The notes under the pieces are model-generated. The model did not search any database and was not told where the DNA came from. It was given only the letters and a program-made list of their open reading frames with translations. This document shows, piece after piece, positions 1 to 10,421 of a DNA stretch of 64,000 bases. The translations under genes and the position numbers were made by a program. Source of the DNA: Bedellia somnulentella (lineage: Eukaryota > Arthropoda > Insecta > Lepidoptera > Bedelliidae); contig OY755182.1 of assembly GCA_963576735.1 (NCBI GenBank), positions 3,410,001-3,474,000 of the forward strand. The letters run 5' to 3'. How positions within the stretch are numbered: position 1 is the first letter of the stretch; each line of letters starts with the position of its first letter.

Positions 1-1990
1 CAAAAAAAACTGAATAAAGAATGTATTTATTTGTATTTGTAACCATAATTTTATGGTGCTAAATGTGTTTAACTTTGAAGTGAAGAACATTTTGTTATTC
101 AATTCAATTTAAAACACTGTATTAGTAAAGAAAGGTATATTTATCCTGTTAATCTTTTATTGGTAAATAAAAGATTTCGAATCTTTATTTTAATTTAAAT
201 GGTTTTTTTGAGATAAGTTCATAAACATTAACTGTCAAATTTTAAAAGAAATCAAATAACTCGAACTAAAATATTTTAGCTATATTGTTATGATTAACGC
301 AGTTTCAACTTACGTTACCTATGGCCTAGGGACACTCATTTAGGAATCATATCCCTAGTGGCTTTAAAGTTCATAAGTGTCAGGCTGTGCAATTGTGCAC
401 TAACACTATGTGGATTGACGTTTCGGTAAATATTTCGGAAATGTACTTGATAAGTCGACCAGATCAGTAAGTTGTTATGAAGATATTTTTAAAATATCAC
501 GATATATCACGAATTACCGTCATTCATTCATTGAAACCCTAGGAATTCATCAGAAAATCTTTAAATAAAATCCGCGTGCTGCGACCTTCAAAGTTGATAA
601 ATGCACCATCAAATTGTCCTGTCTAAAACGAACAAAGGCTACGCGTGACGTAAAATTGCGTCTGACCGAGGCGGAGGCGAATGCTCCAAGCCAATGAAAT
701 ATCGCTCTCACACCACATGCCACCGAGAACCAAGCCGGCCGGCAGTCGACAAGAAAAACTGCTAACTTATCGATAAATAATACGAAAACTCTTTAACTAC
801 TTAACTCTTTTCAAAACTTTACTTTTACTTTAAATTTAATGAACTTTCCAGTGCGTGAACTATGAGGTTTTATTCAAAAATGTGCATTCTAATTCTGTGA
901 TATGGGTCATGGCTTGCAGTGCATCTGACTGGCTGATTTTATTCAAGTGAGTTTTTTTTTTTAATATACGGATCGCAATGAGGTTGAATGTCAGTTTAAA
1001 TTTGGAACTGTTTGCAGTTTATTAACCTTTCGTGACTTCATTTTAGGATCTTTTGTTTGGTTTATAAGTTAAGACTGGTGGATTTATTTATGTATTTTTT
1101 ACTATTTTTTATTTCTTTAAATTAATTTGTCGCATTTATTAGCAAAATGAAGTCAGAGACATTTGTTAGGAATCTCTTATAATAAATTTTAAGTTGAAAC
1201 AGTTTTACTTCAATGAGCCATAATACTTTAACATGATTGATTGGAACTACTAGTAATAAGGTTGAGATGCATGAAGCATTTCAGTCATTGAAAAGTAGGT
1301 CGAATTGTTAAATTGCATCTATTACAAATATAGTTATTAAACCGATATGACAATAAAACTAATATCATCAAAACTTTACCTACTTTTAGAATTATTAAAT
1401 GGCAGAGTTTCCAAAAAAATATTTTGTTTTCTGTACGGGTTCATCATAAAAGGTAATAATTTAATTTCAACGTTTCTTCTCAGTAAAAACGTTGGCGCAA
1501 AACGCCGGTAGGAACATTTTTTAGTTATAAATATAAGGTGTTATTTCTGAAAGGTAGGTGACAAAATTTCACGTAAATGATTTGTACCACTACTACAACG
1601 TAAATACTTATTTTCTACTACCTTCTGTTCTGCTTGACAAACTTAATTACATTATAATGCACCACAGTCTACTTCTTCATTGAAAAACAGTCACGATGTA
1701 TTAATTGTATATTTATTATAAAAATATATTAACTAAGCCTATACAAGAGCAAGCATAGTTCTTATCATGACCTTGATAGTATAAAATACTTCTGAAAACC
1801 CCTAAACAAAAAGGGGAGAATTTTAAAAATAGTTCCCACCGGATACGTCAGGAGAAATTTTGAACTTATCCCGCAGGAATAGGAGTCAAATTGGATTCAC
1901 TGTTATCCCAGCTCTATCTTGTTAGGGAATGGTATAAACAGCTTAGCCGAGGGACTTAAATACCACGCGCTAATCTAACCCAGTAGCATT
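1..1990. other. AT-rich flank without supported gene
   Basis: No ORF here has family-like content. The stretch is AT-rich except for a more GC-rich patch at about 640-760. I see no copy of the repeat families that fill the rest of the window, which makes this the least transposon-loaded stretch in it. Confidence 0.5.
600..946 (+). promoter_or_regulatory. candidate promoter and untranslated first exon
   Basis: A relatively GC-rich patch containing TGACGTAA (near 647) is followed by unique sequence ending in a good 5' splice site, ATTCAA/GTGAGTTT (GT at 947-948). The transporter's first coding exon is preceded by a 3' splice site at 23858-23859, so an upstream untranslated exon must exist somewhere. 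This patch is one candidate. The link is inference only; no transcript data can be consulted. Confidence 0.18.
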
Positions 1991-2003
1991 TCCGTTTCCA
2001 ATT

Positions 2004-2036
2004 GGACCTAGTTACACAAAAAGGACTCAACCCACA
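2004..2036 (+). repeat. left terminal inverted repeat
   Basis: Begins GGACCTAGTTACACAAAAAG and matches the reverse complement of 4791-4823 at 31 of 33 positions. Confidence 0.95.
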
Positions 2037-2149
2037 CTTTTGGCGAAATTGAGTTAAGTATGTCATCGTACTTAGGAGGGTCGAATCTATCATATAGTGA
2101 AAACCCTATTTTCAAAATGTACACAGAAACTGGTTTTTTTTGATACCAT

Positions 2150-2496
2150 GACTCAACCCTCAGTATGAAGGGCACATAAAAAGTATTCGCTAAATAGACC
2201 CAGATCACTTGAAATGTTTCTGAGTAAAACATTTAACGAAATCGTCGTCTATATTAAAAACCCAGAAATGACTCAAACAGTTTGGATCCTTTTTGAGAAA
2301 TATTTTTGATCGGCAAAAAGATTTAAACAAATAACTGAAAAGACTCAGACAGATTGGCTCGTTTCTGTGTAACCAAGAACTTACTGAGACAAGCAAAATT
2401 TCTGTTATCAGAAACGACTCAAAATACATGGGACATTTCAGAGAAACAGTTTTACTCTAAGAGATTACGTTATTAAAATTATCTAAATCGACTCAG
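2150..2496 (+). repeat. subterminal GACTCA repeat cluster
   Basis: GACTCA occurs at 2024 (inside the TIR), 2150, 2270, 2342, 2416 and 2490. The last four are spaced 72-74 bp and the first gaps are about 120-126 bp. Sequence around each is weakly related (ACTCAAACAGTTTGGATC, ACTCAGACAGATTGGCTC), so these are degenerate subterminal repeats. Equivalents near the right end are TGAGTC at 4546 and GACTCA at 4609. Transposase binding is inferred by analogy with other TIR transposons. Confidence 0.7.
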
Positions 2497-2644
2497 GTAG
2501 GCTGAATTGTTTTTACGGAATACAATTTGATGATCTATACCAATTACTTTTTTAACTTAAATGACTTAGAGTTTTAGTGGTTAATATAAAACGAAATATT
2601 TCCCATTTTTATGGATTTTAACAATAAAGTTGAAGTACACATTA

Positions 2645-4380
2645 ATGGTACCTACCTATATGTTATTTCAGTGTCTTATTGAAAAATTTCTTGTTTCTTT
2701 AAAAAAACTTCGTCTTAATCTCAATAAGATTAATGAATCGGAGGAAGAAACAGCAAAACAGTGTTTAATTCAAACTCATTCTGCTATGGTGCATGACAAC
2801 CCGAGTAGAGCTGATAGAACCCCAGAAGTGCGACAAAAGAGCCCTGTCATCATCACAAACTCAATTTTCAACGATGAAACAGTTGTTGAAATAATTTCAG
2901 TATGTGAAGGCACTAATATTGAAGCTGACACTGTCCGTTTCGTGTCAAGAAACGATGGCGCACTGGAAACTCTGAATCCTGAAACTGACACTGTGACTCC
3001 CGTTCTAGAAAGCAATGACGCTCCGGGAACTATAAGCCGTCCTAAACGTGGACGCAAGAGAACACACGCAGAACATTCTATTGCTGAAAAGAAGAGTAGA
3101 AAATACATGAACCTACCATATTGTGTCAATAATAAACTTGTAGGACCGAAAATATTCCACGATTATTCGTGCAACAGCAACCAGAAATGTTTTTCACTTA
3201 TTTCAAAAGAAAAACGGAAACAAGAGTTTCAAAATTTTATAACATTGGGGTCATACAAAGCTCAGCTATTGTAAAATTTAAATAATGCCAAAGAATCGTA
3301 AAAAGTTCGAGCATACATAACCTTAACCAAAACCAAGTCCGGCAAGAAAAAACCCAGACAATACAGGAGAAATTATTATATTTGCAAGACAATTGTTTGT
3401 ATAGACATGTTTTTGAAAACTTTTTAAATTTCATCTAAAAAAGTTGACATAGCTCTTGCCAAAAAACGATCAAATGACACTTACGATCCTGAAGAAAGAG
3501 AATTATTGATTCTGCAAAGAGATGTTCATCAAAAAACAGCGGAAGATCTTCGTAATGAAATGTCTCAAGAATTGGCGCGTGCTAAAACCGATCCCAGCTT
3601 TGAATATGTGACCTACGATCTTGAAATAAACCCTACCTTTGCCACGTATACCTACAAATATAGTGTTTTATAAGCGGCAGTTATGGGTTTACAATGCTGG
3701 AATAAACGTTGGCTCTACCGATCAAGGATGGTGCAATGTTTTGATTGAAGGTGAAGCCGGTAGAGAAGCCCAAGAAGTTGGTTCGTGCCTTATAAATTTC
3801 ATCAAAAGCAATTTGAAGGATGGCATAGAAGATCTTGTCCTATGGAGCGATTGTTGTGGGGGACAAAACAGAAACATTAAAATTGTCCTGATGTTAAAAT
3901 GCATTCTTAACAGCCATCTGAAAATCTCCAAAAAGAAAAACCCCCCTTCAAGTCACTAGAATGAAAACACAAGATTTTTTAAGTACAACAAAAATGGAGA
4001 AAAAAATTGTTAACTGCAAAATATGTTCAAATAAAGGAAAAGTAAATTGACTTAAAACTAAACAGATTGTATTGAAAAAATAAAATCAATACAAAATAAC
4101 TATCAGGTCGGAGAGTGGAGATATTCAAACGCTGGATTTGTCAAAAAGACAGAAAGGTGTTTTTATAAAATTTTCCGAAGAGGATTTTGAAGTTCTCTGG
4201 CCCCAGGGAAAACCCATTCCGCAAGCTAAACTTGATGATCTCAGATCAATGTATGGTTTGATACCTGAAGACTGCCATGGATTTTTAATAACCTAACGGG
4301 AAACAGCACAATCGACGAGGATGTTGATGGATACGGACTAACTCTTGATTTTGACTTGGAGGACGACGAGACAGTTTGAT
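2645..4380 (+). pseudogene. DUF7869-like transposase, frameshifted
   Basis: First in-frame ATG is 2645. The first open segment runs to 3274 and encodes a basic NLS-like stretch (SRPKRGRKR) followed by a Cys-containing domain (YSCNSNQKCFSLI). A second segment, about 3440-3670, carries RSNDTYDPEERELL and then TYDLE. It must shift frame near 3635 to reach 3639-3959, which holds FYKRQLWVYNAG and LWSDCCGGQNRN, probably acidic catalytic region(s) of an RNase H-like fold. A stretch is missing after 3959. The C-terminal part (about 4125-4380, KFSEEDFEVLWPQGK, then GLTLDFDLEDDE) shifts once more near 4290. At least three lesions make it non-functional. The family is unnamed in function; the transposase role is inferred from the flanking TIRs. 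Confidence 0.75.
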
Positions 4381-4790
4381 TTGTCTGTTTTTGGGCCGTT
4401 TTTTTCTTATTTCACTTGTTGTTTATTAGCATTTGTATGTGTTTTTCGTAAGCCTCATGTTTTACCTTTCTAAAAATATAATGTTCATGCATATTTACTC
4501 ACGTTTATTTTTTTGGGATATTTTTTTTTATTTGAAGTGTACTTTTGAGTCTATTCTGATAAATTAAAATAAAAACCTGTGTCCTGTTAACTAAGATTTA
4601 TGAGTAAGGACTCAACCCACATTCTGCTCAATATCTTAAAAACTATTGCATACATCATTGTCTTTTATGGATAGATAAAAAATATAGAATTTCTTTTATA
4701 GTAAAAATGCAAATGAAGAAAGAAATCTCAATTATTCACTGAAGAATACCACCTCAAACTTCAAATGCCTGTAACTCAAAAGTGCCCCTA

Positions 4791-4823
4791 TGTGGATTGA
4801 GTCCTTTCTGTGTAACTAGGTCC
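4791..4823 (-). repeat. right terminal inverted repeat
   Basis: Ends TGTGTAACTAGGTCC before the AATT target duplication; partner of 2004-2036. Confidence 0.95.
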
Positions 4824-4860
4824 AATTAGCTTCGAAGTATGTTAGACTGGATCAGACGGT

Positions 4861-5188
4861 CTAGCACGAGCGACGTTTATCTAGATATCGCGTAGTATAA
4901 ATAAAGCAGCCATCTCTTACGCACTTACTTAGTATCCTATACTGCCATCTCATTCTAACAGTTATCGTGTTGATAAAATAGCGCTCGTGCTTGCCCTTCT
5001 GATATAGTGGCGATAAAATAGCGCCTTTTCTAGTCGTTTTATCGACACGATAACGGTTAGAATGAGATGTCAGTATACGGTACTAAGTAAGTGCGTAAGA
5101 GATGGCTGCTTTATCCCACGCGGTAACTAGTTTAAACACCGCTCGTACTAGCTGGGCAGGAGGGCTAGTACCAGCGCTATTTTATCGA
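4861..5188. mobile_element. foldback element FB, full palindromic copy
   Basis: The left arm (4861-4987) runs through GCAGCCATCTCTTACGCACT and TCATTCTAACAGTTATCGTG. The right arm (5035-5152) is its inverse (CACGATAACGGTTAGAATGA, AGTGCGTAAGAGATGGCTGC). A short spacer repeats the GATAAAATAGCGC motif. There is no coding capacity. Single-arm relatives lie at 14271-14412, 53911-54084 and 63329-63468. Confidence 0.85.
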
Positions 5189-5640
5189 AGTAATATCAGT
5201 TAGAATAAACCTTGTAAATACTGGACAAAATCGTTTTCAAAAGAAACCGAACAAGAATCGTTGTCGTTAAGAAATTTAAATTATAAAAATGATTTAATTG
5301 TGTTTATAATAAATTGTATGACTGCAAAATGTAGACATTATAAACTTAATTATTAAATTGTGTCATCAAAATTTTAAAATTTTAAAAAGCAAATGAATGA
5401 ATTTGAATTAACATACTTATGGCTATCCATAAATTATCGTCGCTGATTTGAAAAGAAAACGTTTTAAAGGCGGGATTCTTAGTCCACTTCAGTTAAATGC
5501 TAGTGTAGAACACTACTATTACCTGTGCTAATAATCGCATATCTTCTCTATATAGATTTTCTATAACTTTCAGAAAGAATCGCCCGGTTTTTTGTCTTTA
5601 CATATAGTCTAAATCTGTTTCCGGAAAGAAAATCAAATCA
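5189..5640. other. AT-rich spacer
   Basis: No gene, recognisable repeat or palindrome seen; ends where the family A microsatellite tail begins. Confidence 0.5.
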
Positions 5641-5892
5641 CATACATACATACACACATATACTCACGGCTATAAATCCCTAGAAGGGGTAGCCAGAGCT
5701 AAGTAATTAGAAATTCCTCAGCCACTTTTGGAAAGTTTAGTGGGGAAAAGATGGTAAAATAAAGGTTGTTGGTGATGGGTCTCTAACCGCATTGCCCAAA
5801 AATCCTTTACCTATTACCGTTAGTCGCCTCTTACGTACAACCAACTGAAGAAATAGGGTAGTCTAAGCCGTTCTAAGCCGGCACAACACAGC
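5641..5892 (-). mobile_element. family A element, full length
   Basis: Read on the minus strand it starts GCTGTGTTGTGCCGGCTTAG and ends GCCGTGAGTATATGTGTGTA with a tetranucleotide-like tail. This is one complete head-to-tail copy, somewhat diverged in the middle. Confidence 0.85.
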
Positions 5893-5917
5893 ATCAAATC
5901 ACATAAACATAATAATA

Positions 5918-6110
5918 GAATAAAAATCTCTTTATTGCAGACAAAAAAGGAGAAACATTTACATACATACATACATATACTCACGCCATTAGTTCCCATT
6001 GGGGTAGGCAGAGACTATTGATAAACATATACTAACAGAATTAAATAACAAAAGTACAATTTTCGGTCTTATCACTAAAAGCGATCTCTGCCAGACAACC
6101 TTTGAATAGT
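5918..6110 (-). mobile_element. LINE 3' tail (Jockey/CR1-like), split
   Basis: Minus-strand LINE 3' end ('TTTATTGCAGAC' on plus, then 'CGGTCTTATCACTAAAAGCG'), related to 18776-18893. It is interrupted by the RTE tail at 5961-6019. Confidence 0.55.
5961..6019 (-). mobile_element. RTE LINE 3' end fragment
   Basis: Plus-strand ATACTCACGCCATTAGTTCC followed by CATTGGGGTAGGCAGAGACT is the inverse of the last ~50 bp of the intact RTE LINE (31850-31900), with a CATA-type tail. It is a heavily 5'-truncated insertion inside an older LINE tail. Confidence 0.8.
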
Positions 6111-6473
6111 GAATTATATACAAGTTATCCGCTTAAATAACCTCTAATTTCTGAAAAAAGATTTCTCATTGTATTTACAGTGTCCTACAAGCTCCGTGTT
6201 TGTATAGTTTTTTTTAAACATAATTTCACAAAGTAACAAGTAAAAACTTAATTGTCATAAATAAAATTAGCCACCGACTTCAGCAAACCATTTTAAATAC
6301 CATCGTCATAACATAGTATTTTCATTACTTTTAAATAGCGTTGTTTATCCATTGTATTTGAATAAACCCATTATTTACGCCAATACTTCGCGCTTATAAC
6401 CTTCGAAAGGCATAACTTAGAATAACATAGCATAGAATATTATTCTAGTGAATTTTCTTATTTTAAAGAATTT
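6111..6473. other. AT-rich spacer
   Basis: No gene or assignable repeat seen. Confidence 0.45.
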
Positions 6474-6596
6474 GCTGTGTAGTGTCGGCATAGAATAGCA
6501 CTACCCCATTTCTTCCGGCGGGTGTACGTAAGAGGCGACTAAAGGTATTGGGGCTTTTAAGGGATTTTTGGGCGATGCGGTTGGAGACTCATCACC
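6474..6596 (+). mobile_element. family A element, 5' half (split)
   Basis: Head GCTGTGTAGTGTCGGCATAG through GGTTGGAGACTCATCACC. It stops abruptly where the CR1-group LINE begins; the matching 3' half is at 10422-10541. Confidence 0.9.
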
Positions 6597-7196
6597 TTAA
6601 GACTTGTCTTGTCGACTCAGAGGACTTTAGTCTTCTCCGATTCTCTTGTTGTTAACATTGGCCATCATTTAAACAAAGAATTAGACCAATGTATCTTAAA
6701 TACTTGTATGCCCGGAGCAAGTTACTCACAAATAATAAATTCTGTTTTAAAAGCACAATATGACTCCAACACTACTTTAGTTATTTTAATTGGTTCAAGT
6801 AACATGGTTAAACCAAGTGACTTGAAGAAATCATTTGACAAGTTGGTTAATTTAAATGTCAGAAAAATAATTATAAGTGACTTCCTATATTCCAAGCATC
6901 TTAGCTATAAGGTTAATACTAGGATTTATAAATTAAATATGTTACTATATAATTTGACCTTGGGATATAGGCAAAAAATTGTTAATTTTAATATAAATAA
7001 CTATATTAAGAAACCATTTTTGACTAAAAGTACCTTGAAAGTACCTGAACATTCTAAAAAACGTCTAGCTATGTTACTAGCTAGTAATATTATTTACAAC
7101 AATGTTATTAATTTGAATAACATAACTATTTCAACTGACTTGGATGCAGTTATTAGTACATGTACTAATGTATCTGCAAATTTAGCTTTAAACTAG
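6597..7196 (+). CDS. LINE ORF1, 5'-truncated, esterase-like
   Basis: The open frame already runs at the insertion boundary (6597) and has no credible ATG, so the N-terminus was lost by 5' truncation. The visible ~200 residues include LVFSDSLVVNIGHHL, PGASYSQIINSV and LVILIGSSNMV. This order resembles SGNH/GDSL esterase-like domains known in ORF1 proteins of CR1-group LINEs: a 'DS' nucleophile block, then a hydrophobic strand ending in G-S-x-N in place of the usual G-x-N-D. Any zinc-knuckle or coiled-coil portion would lie in the missing part. It ends with TAG at 7194-7196 and overlaps the ORF2 frame by 28 nt. Esterase assignment is by pattern only. Confidence 0.6.
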   Translation, partial: LRLVLSTQRTLVFSDSLVVNIGHHLNKELDQCILNTCMPGASYSQIINSVLKAQYDSNTTLVILIGSSNMVKPSDLKKSFDKLVNLNVRKIIISDFLYSKHLSYKVNTRIYKLNMLLYNLTLGYRQKIVNFNINNYIKKPFLTKSTLKVPEHSKKRLAMLLASNIIYNNVINLNNITISTDLDAVISTCTNVSANLALN

Positions 7197-10042
7197 GTAG
7201 TAAGACAAAGGAAAAGGCATACATTTCTCTTGTTCATCAGAACATACAGAGCCTTTCCTGCAAACTATTAGAATTAGAGTTATTCATTAATAAGTACAAT
7301 GCCAAAATACTTTGTTTAACAGAACACTGGTTAAAAGCTGAACAAATGAAGTTTAGTTTAAAGAATTACACAGTGGGCAGTTGTTTTAACAGAGAGTCCA
7401 TAATGTGTGGGGGTAGTATGATACTATTATATGTAGACATTAAATTTAAAGAAAGAAAAGACATCTGTAGACTCTCTGTTGAACAACATGTAGAAATCTC
7501 ATGCATTGAATTGAACAAGTACATAATTTTGTGTGTATATCGCCCACCCAAAGGTAACTATGACATCTTTGAAGCAGTGATGGAAGATGCTTTGGGGATG
7601 GCTTCCCGCAGCTCCAGAGAGGTTGTAGTTTGTGGGGATTTCAATGTTGACTTGTTGGGTGAGGGTCTAGTAAAGGAGAGAATATTAACATTTTTTCAAT
7701 CATTTAATCTTCTAAATGTATTTAATGAGCCAACCCGAATTACCTCGACCTCTGCAACATGTTTAGATAATATTTATTGCAATTGTGATTACTCCGGTCA
7801 CTTCCTTTTTGATTGCATTACCTCAGACCACAAGGGTCAATTTATAAATTTAGAATTTACCATTGAAAAGAAAAAGTCAATAGTATGTAGACAGATAACT
7901 GAAAAAAAACTTAGCTTATTTGAAAATAATATTAGGTCTAGCATCAGCCCCCCAATGAGAAGCAGTGAATCATTAGAGAATTGTCTTTCTTTCATCAATG
8001 AGCTAAAAACAGAATTTAACAAAATCTTTAAAACTAAGGTAATACTGTGTAATACAAAATGCTCTTTTGCTGAATGGGCCACCACTGGAATTAGAATAAG
8101 TAGAGATCACCTATATAACATTTATAGAGAAAAGTCCTATAACTTCAACCAAGATTTTATTATTTATGTCAGAAATTATTCAAAAATTTTCAAAAAAGTT
8201 TGTGGTGAAGCTAAATCTAGATGCATAAAACATAAAATTAAGAATTCTTCTAACAAGAGTAAGACTGTCTGGAAAATAATTAACAGTGAAACTGGAAAAC
8301 TAAAGTCCCCACATGATCTCAATTTATTATTAGATAATGAACTGATACAGTCAAGATCACAAATTGCTGACATTTTTGAAAATCATTTTATTAATACCCC
8401 CACTCAGACAACAGAGAAATTAAATTCATGTCCCCAAAAAGCTCTTGAGTTGTTGGAACGAAATGTTACCAAAACAACAGCACAGTTTTCTTTCATGTAT
8501 GTTGACAGTAATGATATAATTAAAAATTTTAAAACTATTAGTCTTAAAAAAACCGAAGACATAACCGGAATGTCAGTTTTCGTCATAAACAGAATAATAA
8601 ATATAATCGCTCCACATTTAACGATACTTTTTAATAAATGTATAGATATAGGAGAATTTCCAGACTGCATGAAGTTAAGTAGGCTCATCCCACTCCATAA
8701 ATCAGGAGATAGTCAGGACTTTACCAATTATAGGCCTATTTCTATTTTACCAGTTCTCAGTAAAGTTTTTGAGAAAATCATGTCCAACCAAATGCTTTCT
8801 TATTTCAACAAACATAATATATTCCATGACGAGCAATATGGTTTCACCAAAGGTAGGTCTACTGTAGATGCAGGAGTGTCACTAATGAAACATATTTTTA
8901 ATTCATGGGAAAACTCCCGGGATGCGTTAGGTATATTCTGTGACCTCACAAAAGCTTTTGATTGTGTAAAAAAAGAGATAGCGTTGATTAAACTTAAATA
9001 TTACGGTTTTGACGAGCAAGCACTGAAATTGATGGCATCATATCTTAATAAAAGAACTTTAAAGGTTGATATTAATGGAACCACGTCGGAAGGATCGGAA
9101 ATAGAAATGGGCGTTCCTCAAGGTTCTATACTTGGCCCATTACTGTTTCTGATTTACATTAATGATTTACCATTTATGGTACAAAAGTATTCTGAGATAG
9201 TTATGTTTGCAGATGACACATCTTTAATATTTAATGTAGCGAGATCCTCTACATCTCTTGACGACGTAAATAAAGCTATCTCACTGGTATTGCATTGGTT
9301 TACTGTAAATAACCTGGTTCTAAATGCCAAAAAAACTAAATGTATTAAATTTACTTTACCGAATGTTAGGCAAGTTGAAAACAATATTGTTATTGATAGT
9401 GAAAAAGTAGAATTAGTGAAAGAGACAAAATTCCTAGGGATAATAATCGATTCTAAGTTGCAATGGGGACCCCATATACTAACACTTTCTAAAAGGCTGA
9501 GCTCAGCAGCGTATGCCGTGCGTAAGATTAGAGAAATAGCAGACGTAGAAACAGCTCGCATTGTGTATTTCAGTTATTTTCATAGTATTATGTCGTACGG
9601 TATTTTATTATGGGGTAAAGCGGCTGATGTTCATAAAGTTTTCGTCTTACAAAAGCGAGCTATCCGATCTATTTACATGTTGAGGTCGAGGTATTCGTTG
9701 CGCGAAAAATTTAAAGATATTGGCATTTTAACTGTCCCTTGCCAATACATATTTGAGAATTTAATGTATGCTAAAAAGAATATATGTCAATTTAGTAAAG
9801 TTAGTGATAGGCATACTGTTAACACTCGAAATAAGGACAAACTTAACGTACCGAAGTGGAGACTTAATAAAGTAAGTAACTCCTTTATGGGACTATCCCT
9901 CCAAATGTTCAACAAACTTCATTCTGACATGTTGGAATTGCCTGTGGCATCTTTTAAAAAGGCAATTAAAGCAATGCTTTTAAAGAAATCTTACTACAGT
10001 GTTCAAGATTTTTTAAACGACAAGGACCCAACGCGCACATGA
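7169..10042 (+). CDS. LINE ORF2: endonuclease plus reverse transcriptase
   Basis: The frame is open from 7169 (after TAA 7166-7168). The first ATG is 7346, but conserved endonuclease sequence (LVHQNIQSL, KILCLTEHWL) lies upstream, so translation probably reinitiates or couples from ORF1 rather than starting at 7346. The apurinic-type endonuclease shows the catalytic Asn, Glu, CVYRPP, VVCGDFNVD and TSDHKGQF blocks. The RT follows with LIPLHKSGD, NYRPISILPVLSKVFEK, QYGFTKGRST, CDLTKAFDCV, GVPQGSILGPLLFLIYINDL and the active-site FADD at 9206-9217 (the usual YADD has F here). The C-terminal domain ends at TGA 10040-10042. I find no internal stop, so this copy is recent, although dead for lack of a 5' end. 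Confidence 0.88.
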   Translation, partial: CICKFSFKLGSKTKEKAYISLVHQNIQSLSCKLLELELFINKYNAKILCLTEHWLKAEQMKFSLKNYTVGSCFNRESIMCGGSMILLYVDIKFKERKDICRLSVEQHVEISCIELNKYIILCVYRPPKGNYDIFEAVMEDALGMASRSSREVVVCGDFNVDLLGEGLVKERILTFFQSFNLLNVFNEPTRITSTSATCLDNIYCNCDYSGHFLFDCITSDHKGQFINLEFTIEKKKSIVCRQITEKKLSLFENNIRSSISPPMRSSESLENCLSFINELKTEFNKIFKTKVILCNTKCSFAEWATTGIRISRDHLYNIYREKSYNFNQDFIIYVRNYSKIFKKVCGEAKSRCIKHKIKNSSNKSKTVWKIINSETGKLKSPHDLNLLLDNELIQSRSQIADIFENHFINTPTQTTEKLNSCPQKALELLERNVTKTTAQFSFMYVDSNDIIKNFKTISLKKTEDITGMSVFVINRIINIIAPHLTILFNKCIDIGEFPDCMKLSRLIPLHKSGDSQDFTNYRPISILPVLSKVFEKIMSNQMLSYFNKHNIFHDEQYGFTKGRSTVDAGVSLMKHIFNSWENSRDALGIFCDLTKAFDCVKKEIALIKLKYYGFDEQALKLMASYLNKRTLKVDINGTTSEGSEIEMGVPQGSILGPLLFLIYINDLPFMVQKYSEIVMFADDTSLIFNVARSSTSLDDVNKAISLVLHWFTVNNLVLNAKKTKCIKFTLPNVRQVENNIVIDSEKVELVKETKFLGIIIDSKLQWGPHILTLSKRLSSAAYAVRKIREIADVETARIVYFSYFHSIMSYGILLWGKAADVHKVFVLQKRAIRSIYMLRSRYSLREKFKDIGILTVPCQYIFENLMYAKKNICQFSKVSDRHTVNTRNKDKLNVPKWRLNKVSNSFMGLSLQMFNKLHSDMLELPVASFKKAIKAMLLKKSYYSVQDFLNDKDPTRT

Positions 10043-10421
10043 CCGTGTCCGTAAAGCTATAAATCTTCCCTCGTTATTCCCAGGAATAATTGTCTGGTGA
10101 GGATTTTTCTTCTCACGTTATGTGATTGGTTTTTTGTGATGGACAATTTATTTTTATTATGTCAAACAAGCGTTTGGTTTTGTCGCATAGAAAATCTTTT
10201 ATAAAGTAAAAACATGTTAATAAACTGAAATTGTACAAACCATGTTTTGAAAAAATGAAAAAATGTGAATGTAAAGAGTTTCTTTGTTGCTTCTTCTCTT
10301 TACGAACACCTTCCGAAGCAACGGACTAATGATAAATTTAAAAACATTTGACGTTCAAAAAATGTTAGTTTTTAACTTAATTTTGAAGAATAAACTTTTT
10401 GACTTTTTTTTTGACTTTTAA

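Larger units (their letters stand above)
2004..4823 (+). mobile_element. TIR DNA transposon, DUF7869-type, decayed
   Basis: The element is bounded by 33-bp inverted repeats (2004-2036 and 4791-4823, 31 of 33 identical) that start GGACCTAGTTACAC. It is flanked by AATT on both sides (2000-2003, 4824-4827), consistent with a 4-bp target-site duplication. It is about 2.8 kb and carries one decayed transposase-like reading frame plus a cluster of GACTCA-centred subterminal repeats. The family assignment rests on the protein motifs WSDCCGGQNRN and FYKRQLWVYNAG, recalled from the widespread eukaryotic DUF7869 proteins; the DUF name is from memory. Confidence 0.85.
6597..10421 (+). mobile_element. 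CR1-group non-LTR retrotransposon
   Basis: A 5'-truncated LINE of about 3.8 kb lies exactly between the two halves of a family A element. It has an incomplete ORF1, an overlapping endonuclease/reverse-transcriptase ORF2, a ~380-bp 3' untranslated region and a T-rich, GACTTTT-containing 3' end. The RT sequence and the TRS-like C-terminal block (YGILLWGKAADV, LQKRAIRSIYML) resemble CR1/Daphne/Crack-type elements of arthropods; exact clade uncertain. Confidence 0.85.
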
